Virus record (IMG/VR): IMGVR_UViG_3300027824_000019
Coordinates: 1 to 24,541 of that record
From: a virus
DNA: 24,541 bases
Reading direction: 5' to 3' (one strand)
Position numbers and translations under genes: made by a program. The notes under the pieces were generated by a model. The model saw nothing but the letters and a program-made list of their open reading frames with translations, did no database searches and was not told the DNA's origin. This document shows, piece by piece, positions 1 through 8,957 of this stretch. How positions within the stretch are numbered: position 1 is the stretch's first letter; every line of letters starts with the position of its first letter.

Positions 1-2
1 TC

Positions 3-137
3 GATCCTTTTGTAGCTCCTACGGGAAATGCAGAACAACCAGCTACGATCGCACCTAACGGATCGAGAAATTTACAATATACGAATGGTACATCCCTAAA
101 TGTGCCTTTCCAGAGTTTTAACAACCAAGGAAATTAG
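3..137 (+). CDS. C-terminal end of an upstream phage structural gene (partial)
   Basis: An open frame enters from the left edge and runs 44 codons to a TAG stop at 135-137. The visible tail is rich in Asn, Pro, Thr and Gly, without charged clusters, and ends in FQSFNNQGN. It sits directly upstream of virion genes on the same strand, and the next gene begins 2 bases after its stop. Its position makes a capsid or other head protein likely, but no family can be recognised from so short a piece. The other two forward frames are closed within the first 60 bases. Confidence 0.6.
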   Translation, partial: DPFVAPTGNAEQPATIAPNGSRNLQYTNGTSLNVPFQSFNNQGN

Positions 138-138
138 C

Positions 139-576
139 ATGGCTAAGCAACAATTAACATTAGCAACAGCAAGCGGCGAGATGCACGGCTTGATCAACAC
201 GCTCACTAACAGCGTACCGAATGATGAATTTAAGAACTTTAAGCCCGAACATAAGAAAGAGATGGAAAGGCAAAAAAAGGAAGATTCCAGAGTTGTTAAA
301 GTGGAATATATAAATTCTAGAGGAAGGCATGAAAGACTTACTAAGCCTTATTGCAGATATGCTGGAGACCCTATCTTGGTTTACCATTTGATTCCTGGAC
401 ATATCTATGAGCTGCCTATGGGCTTTGTGAAAGAAGTTAATGATGTGAGCAAAAGAATTCCTAAACGTAGTGGACTCATAAGCATTGATGGACAAGCCGT
501 CAATAAAGATGAATCTCCCCTTGCGCAAGATCAAGAAGGGGAACAATTGCATCGTTTGGTTCCGGCTGGTTTCTAA
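139..576 (+). CDS. Conserved-type phage virion-region protein, function unknown (145 aa)
   Basis: The start is placed at ATG 139 because AAGGAA lies just upstream and the preceding gene stops at 137. An in-frame ATG at 100 would overlap that gene and has no ribosome site. The protein is soluble and highly charged in residues 30-60 (Lys/Glu-rich). A more ordered centre follows, containing KPYCRYAGDPILVYHLIPG and a GFVKEVN segment. No signal peptide or membrane segment is seen. It lies between a probable head gene and the adaptor-like gene, as small head-completion or decoration proteins often do. I do not recognise a named family, so this role is positional inference. Confidence 0.7.
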   Translation: MAKQQLTLATASGEMHGLINTLTNSVPNDEFKNFKPEHKKEMERQKKEDSRVVKVEYINSRGRHERLTKPYCRYAGDPILVYHLIPGHIYELPMGFVKEVNDVSKRIPKRSGLISIDGQAVNKDESPLAQDQEGEQLHRLVPAGF

Positions 577-605
577 ATGTAAAGCGGATTTACGTAAGGT
601 AAAAT

Positions 606-1793
606 ATGACCTTTCCAATAGTCAACAACACCTATAGCTACATAGAGCAGAAAGTGCGGAGGCTTACGGCTTCCGCGAGTCAATCGGCTCTATCTAGCGC
701 AGATTGCGAAGACTATATTAATCGCGCATATACAAATGATTTCCCCTATGCGATAAAGATCGACCAGCAACGGTCAGTTTATAAGTTTCTGACTATTCCT
801 AACGTCGATCGTTATCCTGTTGATGTTAATAATCTACAGGGGTTTCGTGCCCCTGTTTATTTTCAAGGGATACAAGGGAATCTCTTTAAGAATAGAGATC
901 AGCTTTTCAACCTTTATCCACGATATCCTACGCAATTTCAGATAGGATATGTGGCTCCTCCAGCTAACACCCCCTTCACGTTTACTCTATTTGGAAACAA
1001 TGTAAATCCTTTCCCCCAGGCCAATTTCGGCATATTAAGCACTCAATTGGTTATAGGAGGTATAGATGTCAATGGGAATCCTATACGAATTATTGACGAT
1101 GGGGGTGCAGTTGTTAACTCCAATGGAATTGGAAGTAACACAACCACCGGACAGCTCCTGTTCCTTAACCAAAATGCTGTTGGCGATAATGTTTTCCTAG
1201 ATCCTAGTGGAAATCAGCAGCCAGCCGTTCCTAATTTATCTCCATTGGGTGGCCAGCAAAACGCGAATATCGGTACTACTCAAGCTTACCCTCCTGCTCC
1301 TTTTCCCAACGTAAACCAACCCCAATATTGCGGATCTGTTAACTACGTAACCACACAGATTTCAGTTACCTTTCCAGTAGCTCCCGCTCCTGGCACAATG
1401 ATTAACGTATGGGCTGCAACCTATCAGGTCGGCAGGCCCTACAACATGCTCTTCTGGAATAATGAGATCACAATACGTCCAGTCCCAGACAACGTTTACC
1501 TCGTTGAAGTAGAGACCTTCCAGACGCCTTCGCAGTTCATGAAAACCGGAGACTATCCCATCCTAAACCAGTGGATTCAGTACATAGCGTACTTAGCAGC
1601 GGCTGAGATACTCAGAGACAGGCAGGATATGGAAGGCGTAGAGAATCTTATGGAAGGGCTTAAAAGACAGGAAGCCCTCGTTCTAGAACGCCAGGCGGTA
1701 GAGGAGATCTTTCAACCCAACATAACCCTCTTTAATTCCACTCAAACCGGATTTGGTATTGGTGGAGGATGGGGAATAGGACAAGGTTTCTAA
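606..1793 (+). CDS. Putative head-to-tail adaptor / tail tubular protein (395 aa)
   Basis: ATG 606 follows the sequence AAGGTAAAAT. The N-terminal 50 residues (YIEQKVRRLTASASQSALSS, then YINRAYTNDFPYAI) resemble the start of adaptor-type proteins in podovirus-like genomes, which place a short helical region before a beta-rich body. Residues about 60-290 are rich in Asn, Pro, Gly and Phe with alternating beta patterns. Residues about 310-370 look helical (NQWIQYIAYLAAAEILRDRQ), which also fits a connector that packs against the portal. The C-terminus is a Gly-rich tail. The stop overlaps the next start by one base (TAATG), so the two genes are translationally coupled. The adaptor assignment rests on motif impression and gene order, not on a diagnostic residue. 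Confidence 0.55.
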   Translation: MTFPIVNNTYSYIEQKVRRLTASASQSALSSADCEDYINRAYTNDFPYAIKIDQQRSVYKFLTIPNVDRYPVDVNNLQGFRAPVYFQGIQGNLFKNRDQLFNLYPRYPTQFQIGYVAPPANTPFTFTLFGNNVNPFPQANFGILSTQLVIGGIDVNGNPIRIIDDGGAVVNSNGIGSNTTTGQLLFLNQNAVGDNVFLDPSGNQQPAVPNLSPLGGQQNANIGTTQAYPPAPFPNVNQPQYCGSVNYVTTQISVTFPVAPAPGTMINVWAATYQVGRPYNMLFWNNEITIRPVPDNVYLVEVETFQTPSQFMKTGDYPILNQWIQYIAYLAAAEILRDRQDMEGVENLMEGLKRQEALVLERQAVEEIFQPNITLFNSTQTGFGIGGGWGIGQGF

Positions 1794-4180
1794 TGGCCGG
1801 ATACCAGCCGTTAAAGATTACCGGAATGAAAACAGGGCTCGTCCAAGAGCGTGAAGAGTTCATCCTCCCCAATGACGCATATCCTGTTCTACAAAACGCC
1901 TATGTGTGGCGCGAGCGTATTCTACGCAAGCAAGGATATAGGCTTGTTGGAAGACTTCAACGAACTATAGGCACTACGGATGGATCAGGCAATCAATCAA
2001 TCACTATCGCACCCCTTCCAATCCAAATAGGGCTGGCTTCATTTGTCATAGGAACGGACATATTCAATGATCCGGGCGGAGCTAGCCCTGTGACACTTTT
2101 AACGAACAGCGCAGGCTCTGCAACGTTAGATCGGGCAACCGGCGTTTTGACAATCACGGGGTCAATACCAGCGACAGCCATCCAATATTTCCCCGGCCTT
2201 CCAGTTATGGGAATCAGGATTGAAGAGTTAGCAGATTCAGCGAACGACTTAACAGTAATATTTGATCAAAATTACGCGTACACATTCGATACGACAGCAA
2301 ACCAATATAAGGAATTCATCCCCGGCACAACATGGAACGCCAGCGCGCTTGGGGTATCAAGCACCCGATTCTTTTGGAGCACTAACTACTGGGTGAGTTC
2401 AACCACTATTCCTAATACGGGATCACCGGGCACTGCTTTTTTTACAACTTCCAATGTTAAGTTAATGTGGGTGACTAACAATTCAGGAGCAGACGTAACA
2501 CCCGATCCCATTCGGATCACAGATGGCACGACATGGGTTGATTTTAAGCCTCCCAATTTTGGGCAGATTGACACAACCAACTTTCTTGTGCAATGCCTGG
2601 CCCTTCTTCCTTATCGGGGTAGGATGGTAGCATTTAATACCTATGAAGGCCCCGCTCTTTCAGGTGCAACGCACTTTTACAATCGTATTCGCTGGTCAAC
2701 TATTGGCAACCCTTTCATAGCCTATAGCAATGCGGTTCCTCCAAATACCCCATCAAAAGGGTCCTGGAGAGATGACATTAGGGGACAAGGGGGATTTCTT
2801 GATATTCCCATCAACGAAGACATCATCTCCGTGGGCTATGTCCGCGACAATCTCGTTGTTTATTGCGAGAGAAGCACATGGCAACTAAGGTATACCGGAA
2901 GGTCTATTTCCCCTTTTCAGATCGAGAGGATCAACAGCGAATTGGGTGCACAAGGGCCTTTCTCTACCATTCAGTTTGACACCTCCCTTGTAGGGATCGG
3001 CGATAAGGGTATTGTAGAGTGCGATAGTTACAAGTCCGAATTGATCGATATCAAGATCCCTGATTTCGTTTATAAGTTCCAAGGTTCATCAAGTACGAAT
3101 GAATCCACTTATCGCGTACATGGCATTAGGGATTTCCAGAAAAGACTAGCGTACTGGACAATCCCAATTCAATCCCAATTTGACGGCAATTTATCGTCTG
3201 CAAATCAGATTTTTCCCAATACACGCCTGGTTTACAATTACGAAAATGATTCTTGGGCAACTTTTAACGATTCGCTCACAGTTTTGGGAACCTATCAGCC
3301 GCTCGAAGCTAGCCTTTCCTGGCTCGAAATTCCACAAACGTGGTTAGAGTGGCCCTACCCCTGGATCAACCAACCTGGGGGCGTTCCTTTGATTATAGCG
3401 GGCAACCAGCAGGGATTCATTGAGCAGTTAGACGGATTAGATACCAACGACGTAAGCCTTTTCATATCGAACCTTACACAAGGCACAACCGTCACGGTCA
3501 CCTCTCCTAATCACAACTTGACGACGCCGCAAAACGATTACAACGTAGATTATGTCATAGGCATTAGCGGTATTCCGACTGGATCCCCCTTCTCTAGTCT
3601 GAACGGCGGTATTTATGCCGTTGAGGTTATCGACGCCAACACCTTCAACATCTTTGGTTATGACATGGGCGATAACGTCTTTGATGTCGTTATAGTTGCC
3701 ACGCCAGCGGGAACATATCAAGGCGGTGGGCTAATCAACATAGCCGAAAACTTCTATGTCAACAGCAAGAAGTTCAACTTCCTAGATGAAGGGCAGAACA
3801 TCCAACTTGGGTATATAGACGTTTTGACGACCTCGGGAACCAATGCAGCGGCAGCTATAGCATTAAATGTGTTCTTGAACTACGACACACTCAATCCTTC
3901 CAACGTCTTACCAAACAACCTCATCAACAGCGTAACCGATCCAAACACAGCCGACGACTTTTTTAATACTGTCATTCCTCTAATACCTTCGGTTTATGCA
4001 GTAGCCCCAGAGGGAACAAAGTTTTGGCAAAGAGTTTATTGCGCCACACGTGCCAACTTCCTCACGATTCAATATTGCTTCACGAACGCACAAATGGCGA
4101 GCAACGCACAAGTTACAACCGTGCAACTAGACGCACAAATTTTATGGATTCGCAAAGCGGGCAGAATGACCCAGCTATAA
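1793..4180 (+). CDS. Large tail hub/nozzle-like protein (P22 gp10 / T7 gp12 type) with an FCCH-like insert (795 aa)
   Basis: ATG 1793 overlaps the previous stop by one base and is preferred to an in-frame ATG at 1769 inside the upstream gene. The protein is almost entirely beta. It has repeated Trp/Tyr-rich strands such as RLVYNYENDSWATF and LAYWTIPIQ and a central segment about residues 275-540 reading RMVAFNT, RIRWSTIG, DNLVVYCERSTWQLRY. This pattern is typical of the large propeller-like podovirus tail proteins that form the nozzle beneath the adaptor. Residues about 560-645 carry TVTVTSPNHNLTT, then GGIYAVEVIDANTFNIFG, which matches the FCCH-like beta module often found inside phage tail proteins. 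Its size, neighbours and lack of signal sequence fit. The exact family call is inference. Confidence 0.6.
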   Translation: MAGYQPLKITGMKTGLVQEREEFILPNDAYPVLQNAYVWRERILRKQGYRLVGRLQRTIGTTDGSGNQSITIAPLPIQIGLASFVIGTDIFNDPGGASPVTLLTNSAGSATLDRATGVLTITGSIPATAIQYFPGLPVMGIRIEELADSANDLTVIFDQNYAYTFDTTANQYKEFIPGTTWNASALGVSSTRFFWSTNYWVSSTTIPNTGSPGTAFFTTSNVKLMWVTNNSGADVTPDPIRITDGTTWVDFKPPNFGQIDTTNFLVQCLALLPYRGRMVAFNTYEGPALSGATHFYNRIRWSTIGNPFIAYSNAVPPNTPSKGSWRDDIRGQGGFLDIPINEDIISVGYVRDNLVVYCERSTWQLRYTGRSISPFQIERINSELGAQGPFSTIQFDTSLVGIGDKGIVECDSYKSELIDIKIPDFVYKFQGSSSTNESTYRVHGIRDFQKRLAYWTIPIQSQFDGNLSSANQIFPNTRLVYNYENDSWATFNDSLTVLGTYQPLEASLSWLEIPQTWLEWPYPWINQPGGVPLIIAGNQQGFIEQLDGLDTNDVSLFISNLTQGTTVTVTSPNHNLTTPQNDYNVDYVIGISGIPTGSPFSSLNGGIYAVEVIDANTFNIFGYDMGDNVFDVVIVATPAGTYQGGGLINIAENFYVNSKKFNFLDEGQNIQLGYIDVLTTSGTNAAAAIALNVFLNYDTLNPSNVLPNNLINSVTDPNTADDFFNTVIPLIPSVYAVAPEGTKFWQRVYCATRANFLTIQYCFTNAQMASNAQVTTVQLDAQILWIRKAGRMTQL

Positions 4181-4189
4181 GGAGACTTT

Positions 4190-4837
4190 ATGACTCTATA
4201 TCAACCTGGAATTCCAACGGGAACAGTCCCTTTAAACCAGGATTATCTCAACATTCAAAAGAATTTCACTCAACTTAATAATACCTACCTTATTGATCAT
4301 GTAGCTTTTAATGTACTTTTGAATAATGGTTATCATAAATCTGTTCACTTGGTTTCGCAATCAACAACAGCGTCGAATCCTCCTAATAACCAGCCAGTCG
4401 TTCCTCCAGCAACAACCGCAGGAGTAGGACAGGTATTTAGCTCTCAGATTAACAACGGGTTGGTTACAGATACAGCACTTTATTATTTGAGCGGAAATGG
4501 GATTGTGACTCAACTTACTACTCCTACAACCTTAGCACCTTCGCCTATTGCTAACGGTTATACATATTTACCTGGCGGGTTGATTTTGCAATGGGGAACC
4601 GTTACCACAGCTCCTCCCTCGTCAGCGCTAACAGGCACAGTTACTTTTCCCATAAATTTTCCTAATAATATATTTATGGTTAATGCAACAAGCCACGGAA
4701 ATACTTCAGGGGGACTTGCTTCAGTAAATATAAGAACAACAGCAATTGGGCCTCCTTCAACATTTGGATGGCTATACTCAAGCACTGGTGGCAGTGCTGG
4801 CTTTAATGGTTTCTACTGGGTAGCAATAGGCAACTAA
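4190..4837 (+). CDS. Small tail fibre with gp53-like C-terminal domain (215 aa)
   Basis: The start is supported by AAGGAG nine bases before ATG 4190. The N-terminal 60 residues (PLNQDYLNIQKNFTQLNNTY, then NNGYHKSVHL) look like the attachment segment shared by many small phage fibres. The C-terminal half reads NGYTYLPGGLILQWGTV, then VTFPINFPNN, and ends FNGFYWVAIGN. This is the recognisable layout of the gp53-like tail-fibre C-terminal domain: a Leu-Pro-Gly-Gly-Leu turn, LQWG, FP..FPN, and a terminal W.AIG strand. Such domains cap fibres and often take part in receptor contact. The TAATG overlap at 4835-4839 couples it to the next gene. Confidence 0.75.
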   Translation: MTLYQPGIPTGTVPLNQDYLNIQKNFTQLNNTYLIDHVAFNVLLNNGYHKSVHLVSQSTTASNPPNNQPVVPPATTAGVGQVFSSQINNGLVTDTALYYLSGNGIVTQLTTPTTLAPSPIANGYTYLPGGLILQWGTVTTAPPSSALTGTVTFPINFPNNIFMVNATSHGNTSGGLASVNIRTTAIGPPSTFGWLYSSTGGSAGFNGFYWVAIGN

Positions 4838-5328
4838 TGACAACCCTCTCTTCCGACAGCCAAAACCTAGAAAGCTACATCCCAGTATACGACACCGTCC
4901 CCGAAAAGTGGGAAGATGGCAGGCCTTTTATCGTAGAGCAGTTGAAGGCGTTGGCGAATGCTGTAAACGTTCGAGAAATAGGCTTTTTTCTAGATCAAGA
5001 ACTCTTGACGGGAAAGGCGTTCATACCTGGAACGAATGATATCGCCCAGGGAGGCACCTCCCAAACTCTAAGAACTGTGCTACGTAAAGTTATAATCTTT
5101 CCAGGCTTGACAGTGGGATTAAATACACAGGCGCATGATATCACGATTGATTTCAACTTTACGCTTATTCAAATGTTTGGGGGAGCAACAAACGCAACAG
5201 CTTTCACGGGAGAGCCATTGCCCAATGGGCCGGATACGATTAGTTATGACGCCAACAACGTTTACGTTACTGTTGCTGCTGCTTATGATAGATGTTATAT
5301 AGTTATTGAATACCTTCAGGAATTATAG
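4837..5328 (+). CDS. Phage tail-region structural protein, function unknown (163 aa)
   Basis: The start codon overlaps the upstream stop (TAATG). The protein begins with a polar segment (DTVPEKWEDGRPFIVEQLKALANAVNVREIG) that looks helical. It continues as a compact beta-rich domain with GLTVGLNTQAHDITIDFNF and ends in strands (YDRCYIVIEYLQEL). There is no signal peptide or membrane segment. Its location between a fibre gene and internal-protein genes, and its coupling to the fibre, suggest a baseplate, fibre-adaptor or collar component. I do not recognise a specific family. Confidence 0.7.
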   Translation: MTTLSSDSQNLESYIPVYDTVPEKWEDGRPFIVEQLKALANAVNVREIGFFLDQELLTGKAFIPGTNDIAQGGTSQTLRTVLRKVIIFPGLTVGLNTQAHDITIDFNFTLIQMFGGATNATAFTGEPLPNGPDTISYDANNVYVTVAAAYDRCYIVIEYLQEL

Positions 5329-5337
5329 GAGAATTTT

Positions 5338-5964
5338 ATGGCAGATTTTTTTGATTGGATAAACCCCTTTAGCAAGAAAAACCCATTTCACCAAGCAGCT
5401 TTTGGGACAGACGAAATTAGAGAAAACGTATCTACGCTAAGACCAGAGCAGGAGCCGCTATATCAACAAGCAGTTAATTCCGGTTTGACAAGAGGAGCAG
5501 GCGGTGCTTTTGGAGAATCGGCAGATTATTACCGAGATCTCCTGAGTAATGATAGTAAAGACTATCAAGCTTTTGCGGCCCCTGAAACGAGAAACTTTTA
5601 TGAAAACACTATCCCAAATCTTTCAGAGCAGTTTGCCGGAGGAGGAGGGGGACAGGGTAGCTTTTCGAGTTCAGGCTTTCGAAATGCGGGGATTCAAGCG
5701 GGTACAGACTTATCAGAAAGGCTGGGCGCCATAAGAGCTAATCTAAGAATGGCAGGCGCTCAAGGTTTACAAAATGCGGGTCAAATTGGCCTTCGTCCAT
5801 ATAGTCAGAATATGGTTACAGAACCAGGAACTACTGGTTGGGTCGCTCCTTTCGTTGGTGCGGCAGGAAATGCAGCCGGCGTTGCAGCAGGTCAAGGTCT
5901 TGCTAATGCGTGGGGAGGCAATAAGGTAGGCGGCGGAAATTACAATGGACAGAAGATGTTTTAG
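5338..5964 (+). CDS. Probable internal virion / ejection-type protein (208 aa)
   Basis: ATG 5338 follows AGGAG. The N-terminus MADFFDWINPFSKKNPF is amphipathic. Residues 30-100 are polar and helical, followed by a Gly-rich hinge (FAGGGGGQGSFSSSGFRNAG). The second half is Ala/Gly-rich with small-residue segments (VGAAGNAAGVAAGQGLANAWGG) that could insert in or cross a membrane. Small proteins with an Ala/Gly-rich C-terminus just before longer coiled internal proteins are typical of the set ejected with DNA in short-tailed phages. That role is inferred from composition and position, and no catalytic motif is visible. Confidence 0.6.
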   Translation: MADFFDWINPFSKKNPFHQAAFGTDEIRENVSTLRPEQEPLYQQAVNSGLTRGAGGAFGESADYYRDLLSNDSKDYQAFAAPETRNFYENTIPNLSEQFAGGGGGQGSFSSSGFRNAGIQAGTDLSERLGAIRANLRMAGAQGLQNAGQIGLRPYSQNMVTEPGTTGWVAPFVGAAGNAAGVAAGQGLANAWGGNKVGGGNYNGQKMF

Positions 5965-5973
5965 GAGGTTTTT

Positions 5974-7344
5974 GTGGCCCAAAGAATTAAACAAGGTAAT
6001 ATTTTCGGACGGATAGGAACAGAATTCGGCAGGGGTTTAGCTGAATCTATTCCAAAAGAGATTGAAAGGACAAGGCTTGCTCAAGGCCTTGAGGATCTTA
6101 ACAGCCAAAGCAATTTAACTAACCGAGAGTACTTTACTCGCGCCCTTAGCGTTCCTGGGCTTTTGGATCGCCCTCAAGTTGTACAAAGCTTAGGACAGTT
6201 GGCAAGAGAACAAGGAGCGAAAGAAGGATTTAAAAAAGGGTTCGCCCGTGGGGAAACGACTACTTCAGCATCTCCCAACGCCGCACAACCAGGAACTCCA
6301 ATACCTGTTGGAACTATTCCTGGGCAGCCCGCAAGTAAACCTCATGCAGGTTTAAAATCCGAAACGACCAAACTTGTTGAGCCAAATGAAGTAGGACAGC
6401 CCCAAGTTGTCCCCGATAATCCAACAAACAAGAAATATCTGCCAGCTAAACCATGGACTCCCGAGGAAATGTCGAATGAAATTGGAAGATTAGCCGAACA
6501 ACATCCCAACTTAACATATCCTGAAATAAGAGATTTAGCAAAAGAAAATGAACAAAGATTTATAAATGCCCCTGAAGCGGAAAAGGCTCAATTAAATCAA
6601 AAGAGAGAAACCCAAGATAGGTTAAGAGATAAATTTAAAGGTTTGTTAGAGCTAAAATTACAAAAAGAAGGCAAAGAAGTTTTTGGTGACATTTCTGGTC
6701 CTATGCAAAACAATATTATTAGAGGGATGGAAAGGGATATCGTTGAGCATCCCAATCGCTCCGAGGATGATGTAGTAAATACTTGGACGGAAAGAGCTTT
6801 GGACTTGGCAAAAGCAAATACACAACTTAAGGCAAAAGGTGCGCAAAGCATTTTTGCTACACCCATACTTTTGAATAAAGAGGGGTACAGAAAAGATCTT
6901 GAACAATTAGGTGAAATTTACAAACGCGCAGGAAATTCCGAGGAGTTTTATAATCAGCTACAGGAGCTTTTTGGAATGTCACCAATAGGTGCGGCTTCAA
7001 TTGCTTATGCAAGAAATAAAAACATTAAATCTTATATCAGCAATATTTCTCCAGCATCATTTCAAGCAACACCCGACCCAGAAAAGAATACAAAAAAAGG
7101 CAGATCTAGGGCCGTTGAAATTGAAAGGCTAATTACCCCCCAAGACAGTATATTAGGAATAGTTAGAGATTTGATGGAAAAAGATCCTTATTTTGACAAA
7201 ACGGCTTTTGTGTCTCAATTAATAGAAGATCAAGATCAAATCGGATTGACAGAAAGACAAAGAAGAGAACTGGGCAATGCCGGCCAATTCTCATCTTCTT
7301 GGGGAGACTTATTCATACTACCATTCTTTAGGAGCATCAAATGA
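5974..7344 (+). CDS. Probable internal virion / DNA-ejection protein (456 aa)
   Basis: The start is GTG 5974, supported by a strong AGGAGG five bases upstream. There is no competing ATG near this point. The protein is highly charged and largely helical, with a Pro/Gly/Thr-rich linker at about residues 85-160 (TTSASPNAAQPGTPIPVGTI). Long Lys/Glu/Gln helices follow (RDRLRDKFKGLLELKLQ-type segments) at about 175-300. No signal peptide or catalytic motif is seen. It ends in an ATGA overlap with the next gene. Its size, helicity and place after the tail hub match large internal proteins of podoviruses. It shows no lysozyme or peptidase signature that would give it an enzymatic role. Confidence 0.6.
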   Translation: MAQRIKQGNIFGRIGTEFGRGLAESIPKEIERTRLAQGLEDLNSQSNLTNREYFTRALSVPGLLDRPQVVQSLGQLAREQGAKEGFKKGFARGETTTSASPNAAQPGTPIPVGTIPGQPASKPHAGLKSETTKLVEPNEVGQPQVVPDNPTNKKYLPAKPWTPEEMSNEIGRLAEQHPNLTYPEIRDLAKENEQRFINAPEAEKAQLNQKRETQDRLRDKFKGLLELKLQKEGKEVFGDISGPMQNNIIRGMERDIVEHPNRSEDDVVNTWTERALDLAKANTQLKAKGAQSIFATPILLNKEGYRKDLEQLGEIYKRAGNSEEFYNQLQELFGMSPIGAASIAYARNKNIKSYISNISPASFQATPDPEKNTKKGRSRAVEIERLITPQDSILGIVRDLMEKDPYFDKTAFVSQLIEDQDQIGLTERQRRELGNAGQFSSSWGDLFILPFFRSIK

Positions 7345-8015
7345 CAGGTTACTTAAGACCCGATGAAAGAGCGGCGAATGCTAAAACCAAAAGGGTTGAA
7401 GGCGCCAAAAGGCTGTTAGAAGGAGGAATAAAAGGAGTTGCTGGAGCTGCCGCAGGCACTGCATTAGCTTCTAAGGTTTTACCTTGGTTAAGCGAATACA
7501 TTCCCACAGATCTAGCCATGAAAGGACTAAATAAGATTTCTCCTAAACTTGGAGAGATTTTGAGAAAGGGACAAGAAGCAGGATTAGACCTTAAAGAGGG
7601 ATTCGATTTCATTAAAAGCAAAGCAGAACCAAAAGAAGAGGAAACCCCCAAAGAAAATCGCAGCATCATCGAGCAATATTCTCCCGAGCTTCACCAATTT
7701 TTAGACCAAGAGATCAAGAAAGGCCGTGACGTTCTACAAGCCGGTGCGCTCGCCCAAAACGATAAGCGTTTCATGAAGATCATCGATAAGATCCAAAAGG
7801 ATCATAAAACTCCATGGTCTGCCATTCTTCAAAGCGTCTTCGGTGGTGGCCCTAGTCAGGCTACGCAATCACAGCAAGCAACGCCTACGAGAGACCTGCT
7901 GAGGCAACAAGGCCAACAGCAGCAGCCACAACAAGGCGGATTAGACCCTGAGTTAGCTTCCTTATTGCAGCAAGGAAACTCGATCTTAAGTAAATTCAGA
8001 GGCAACCGTGGATGA
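7341..8015 (+). CDS. Probable internal virion protein with Gly/Ala-rich segment and Gln-rich tail (224 aa)
   Basis: The start overlaps the preceding stop by four bases (ATGA). Residues 30-50 (GGIKGVAGAAAGTALASKVL) form a small-residue hydrophobic stretch that could associate with membrane. Residues 60-110 are charged, with an acidic Lys/Glu/Pro patch (KAEPKEEETPKEN). Residues 170-205 are a low-complexity Gln/Thr/Gly segment (QQGQQQQPQQGG). The last seven bases overlap the next GTG start. I recognise no family. The composition and operon position resemble the neighbouring ejection-type proteins, and no enzymatic motif is present. Confidence 0.6.
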   Translation: MTGYLRPDERAANAKTKRVEGAKRLLEGGIKGVAGAAAGTALASKVLPWLSEYIPTDLAMKGLNKISPKLGEILRKGQEAGLDLKEGFDFIKSKAEPKEEETPKENRSIIEQYSPELHQFLDQEIKKGRDVLQAGALAQNDKRFMKIIDKIQKDHKTPWSAILQSVFGGGPSQATQSQQATPTRDLLRQQGQQQQPQQGGLDPELASLLQQGNSILSKFRGNRG

Positions 8016-8478
8016 GCTGATTGATTTTGTCGAGAGACTTATGGATTACATTCAAAGAAATGGCTCTCGATTAAATCCCGAAACTCAACGCGCTCTTGCT
8101 GAATTTTTGAGGCAAGCGTTTGAGATAATAGAACTTGCAGGAGCCGAACAGGAGCCTCCAATCCAAGGAGGCGGCCAGCGTCCAGCCGTTCCAGCAGGAA
8201 TGCCAAGCAGCAACGTAAAGGGCATGAACTACGACCCAAAAACAGGTAACATGTTAGTCCAATTCCTCGGCAAGCACCCCAACCAAAACGGGCCTGTCTA
8301 TCAATATCCTAACACTCCTCCCGTTATAGCCGAACTCTTGCAATCGGGAGCTGTCCCGGCTAGAACGGATGGACAAAACAAATGGGGCAAATGGTGGAAG
8401 GGTAAAGTCCCGAGCGCAGGCGCTTCCGTGTTCACGCTTCTAAAGGATAGAGGGGCTCCGTATCAAAGATTAAGCTAG
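8008..8478 (+). CDS. KTSC-domain phage protein (156 aa)
   Basis: Translation appears to begin at GTG 8008, overlapping the upstream gene by eight bases. The first 45 residues are helical (ELIDFVERLMDYIQRN, then AEFLRQAFEIIEL). From about residue 67, the sequence SSNVKGMNYDPKTGNMLVQF, then YQYPNTPPVIAELLQSG and KWGKWWKGKV, follows the KTSC domain pattern. That is: a Ser start, a Y-D turn, a beta strand, an aromatic strand, a helix, and a final K-x-Y/W segment. KTSC domains are common in phage and bacterial proteins but have no settled function. The TAG stop shares its bases with the stop of the converging gene on the other strand (CTAG at 8475-8478). The domain call is moderately secure. Confidence 0.7.
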   Translation: MDELIDFVERLMDYIQRNGSRLNPETQRALAEFLRQAFEIIELAGAEQEPPIQGGGQRPAVPAGMPSSNVKGMNYDPKTGNMLVQFLGKHPNQNGPVYQYPNTPPVIAELLQSGAVPARTDGQNKWGKWWKGKVPSAGASVFTLLKDRGAPYQRLS

Positions 8479-8957
8479 TCCAATTCTTGCGCAACGGTAT
8501 ATCCAAGCTTTTCAAGACGTTCAATAATGCCATCGCGGGTGAAAAAAAAATAATAACCTTTATGTTTTCCTTTAAGCATATTAGTCGCTTCATGAAGAGT
8601 AATATCAAACAATTCTGCTACCTGTTCGCGCGTAAACTTTCTCTCTCGCAAGAGAATACATAAAACAGTCTCAAGAAAATATCCGTTGATGTTATTGACT
8701 ATATAAGAAAGTTTTGAATCTTGTGAAGAAAACCCTTTTTCTAATTTGTGCTTTCTAAGCTTAATAACATTGGGTTCAATGGTATCATCAAATTTCTTTA
8801 TTTCTCTCTTCTTCTTAGGAAGAGGCCAGCGTTGATTAGGGACAGTTTCGAATTTAAGGGGTTTTTCTGGTATCAAGCCGGCGTCTTCAAGTTTTTGCTT
8901 ATTCTCTTCTTCCGACTGTTTTATTTTTCCATATCTAGCTCTTCCAAATTCTTTCAT
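8475..8957 (-). CDS. HTH-containing protein closing the reversed cassette (160 aa)
   Basis: This is the last gene of a four-gene reverse-strand cassette. Its start overlaps the upstream stop by four bases (ATGA at 8954-8957), so translation is probably coupled. Residues 1-75 are basic and Lys/Glu-rich. The C-terminal segment from about residue 107 (FTREQVAELFDITLHEATNM, followed by LKGKHKGYYFFFTRDGIIER and LEKLGYTV) fits an XRE/HTH_37-type helix-turn-helix: a Q-VAELF helix, a recognition helix, a Gly-Lys turn, and the closing LEKLGY strand. Proteins with this domain are often DNA-binding regulators or antitoxins. The N-terminal half has no recognised family. Regulation of the cassette or of flanking tail genes is inference. 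Confidence 0.65.
   Translation of the reverse strand: MKEFGRARYGKIKQSEEENKQKLEDAGLIPEKPLKFETVPNQRWPLPKKKREIKKFDDTIEPNVIKLRKHKLEKGFSSQDSKLSYIVNNINGYFLETVLCILLRERKFTREQVAELFDITLHEATNMLKGKHKGYYFFFTRDGIIERLEKLGYTVAQELD

Noticed and set aside
160-618. A 152-codon - strand frame opposite the second gene
   Set aside because: It is fully antisense to a gene with a good start and operon context, lacks a ribosome site, and its product has no recognisable organisation.
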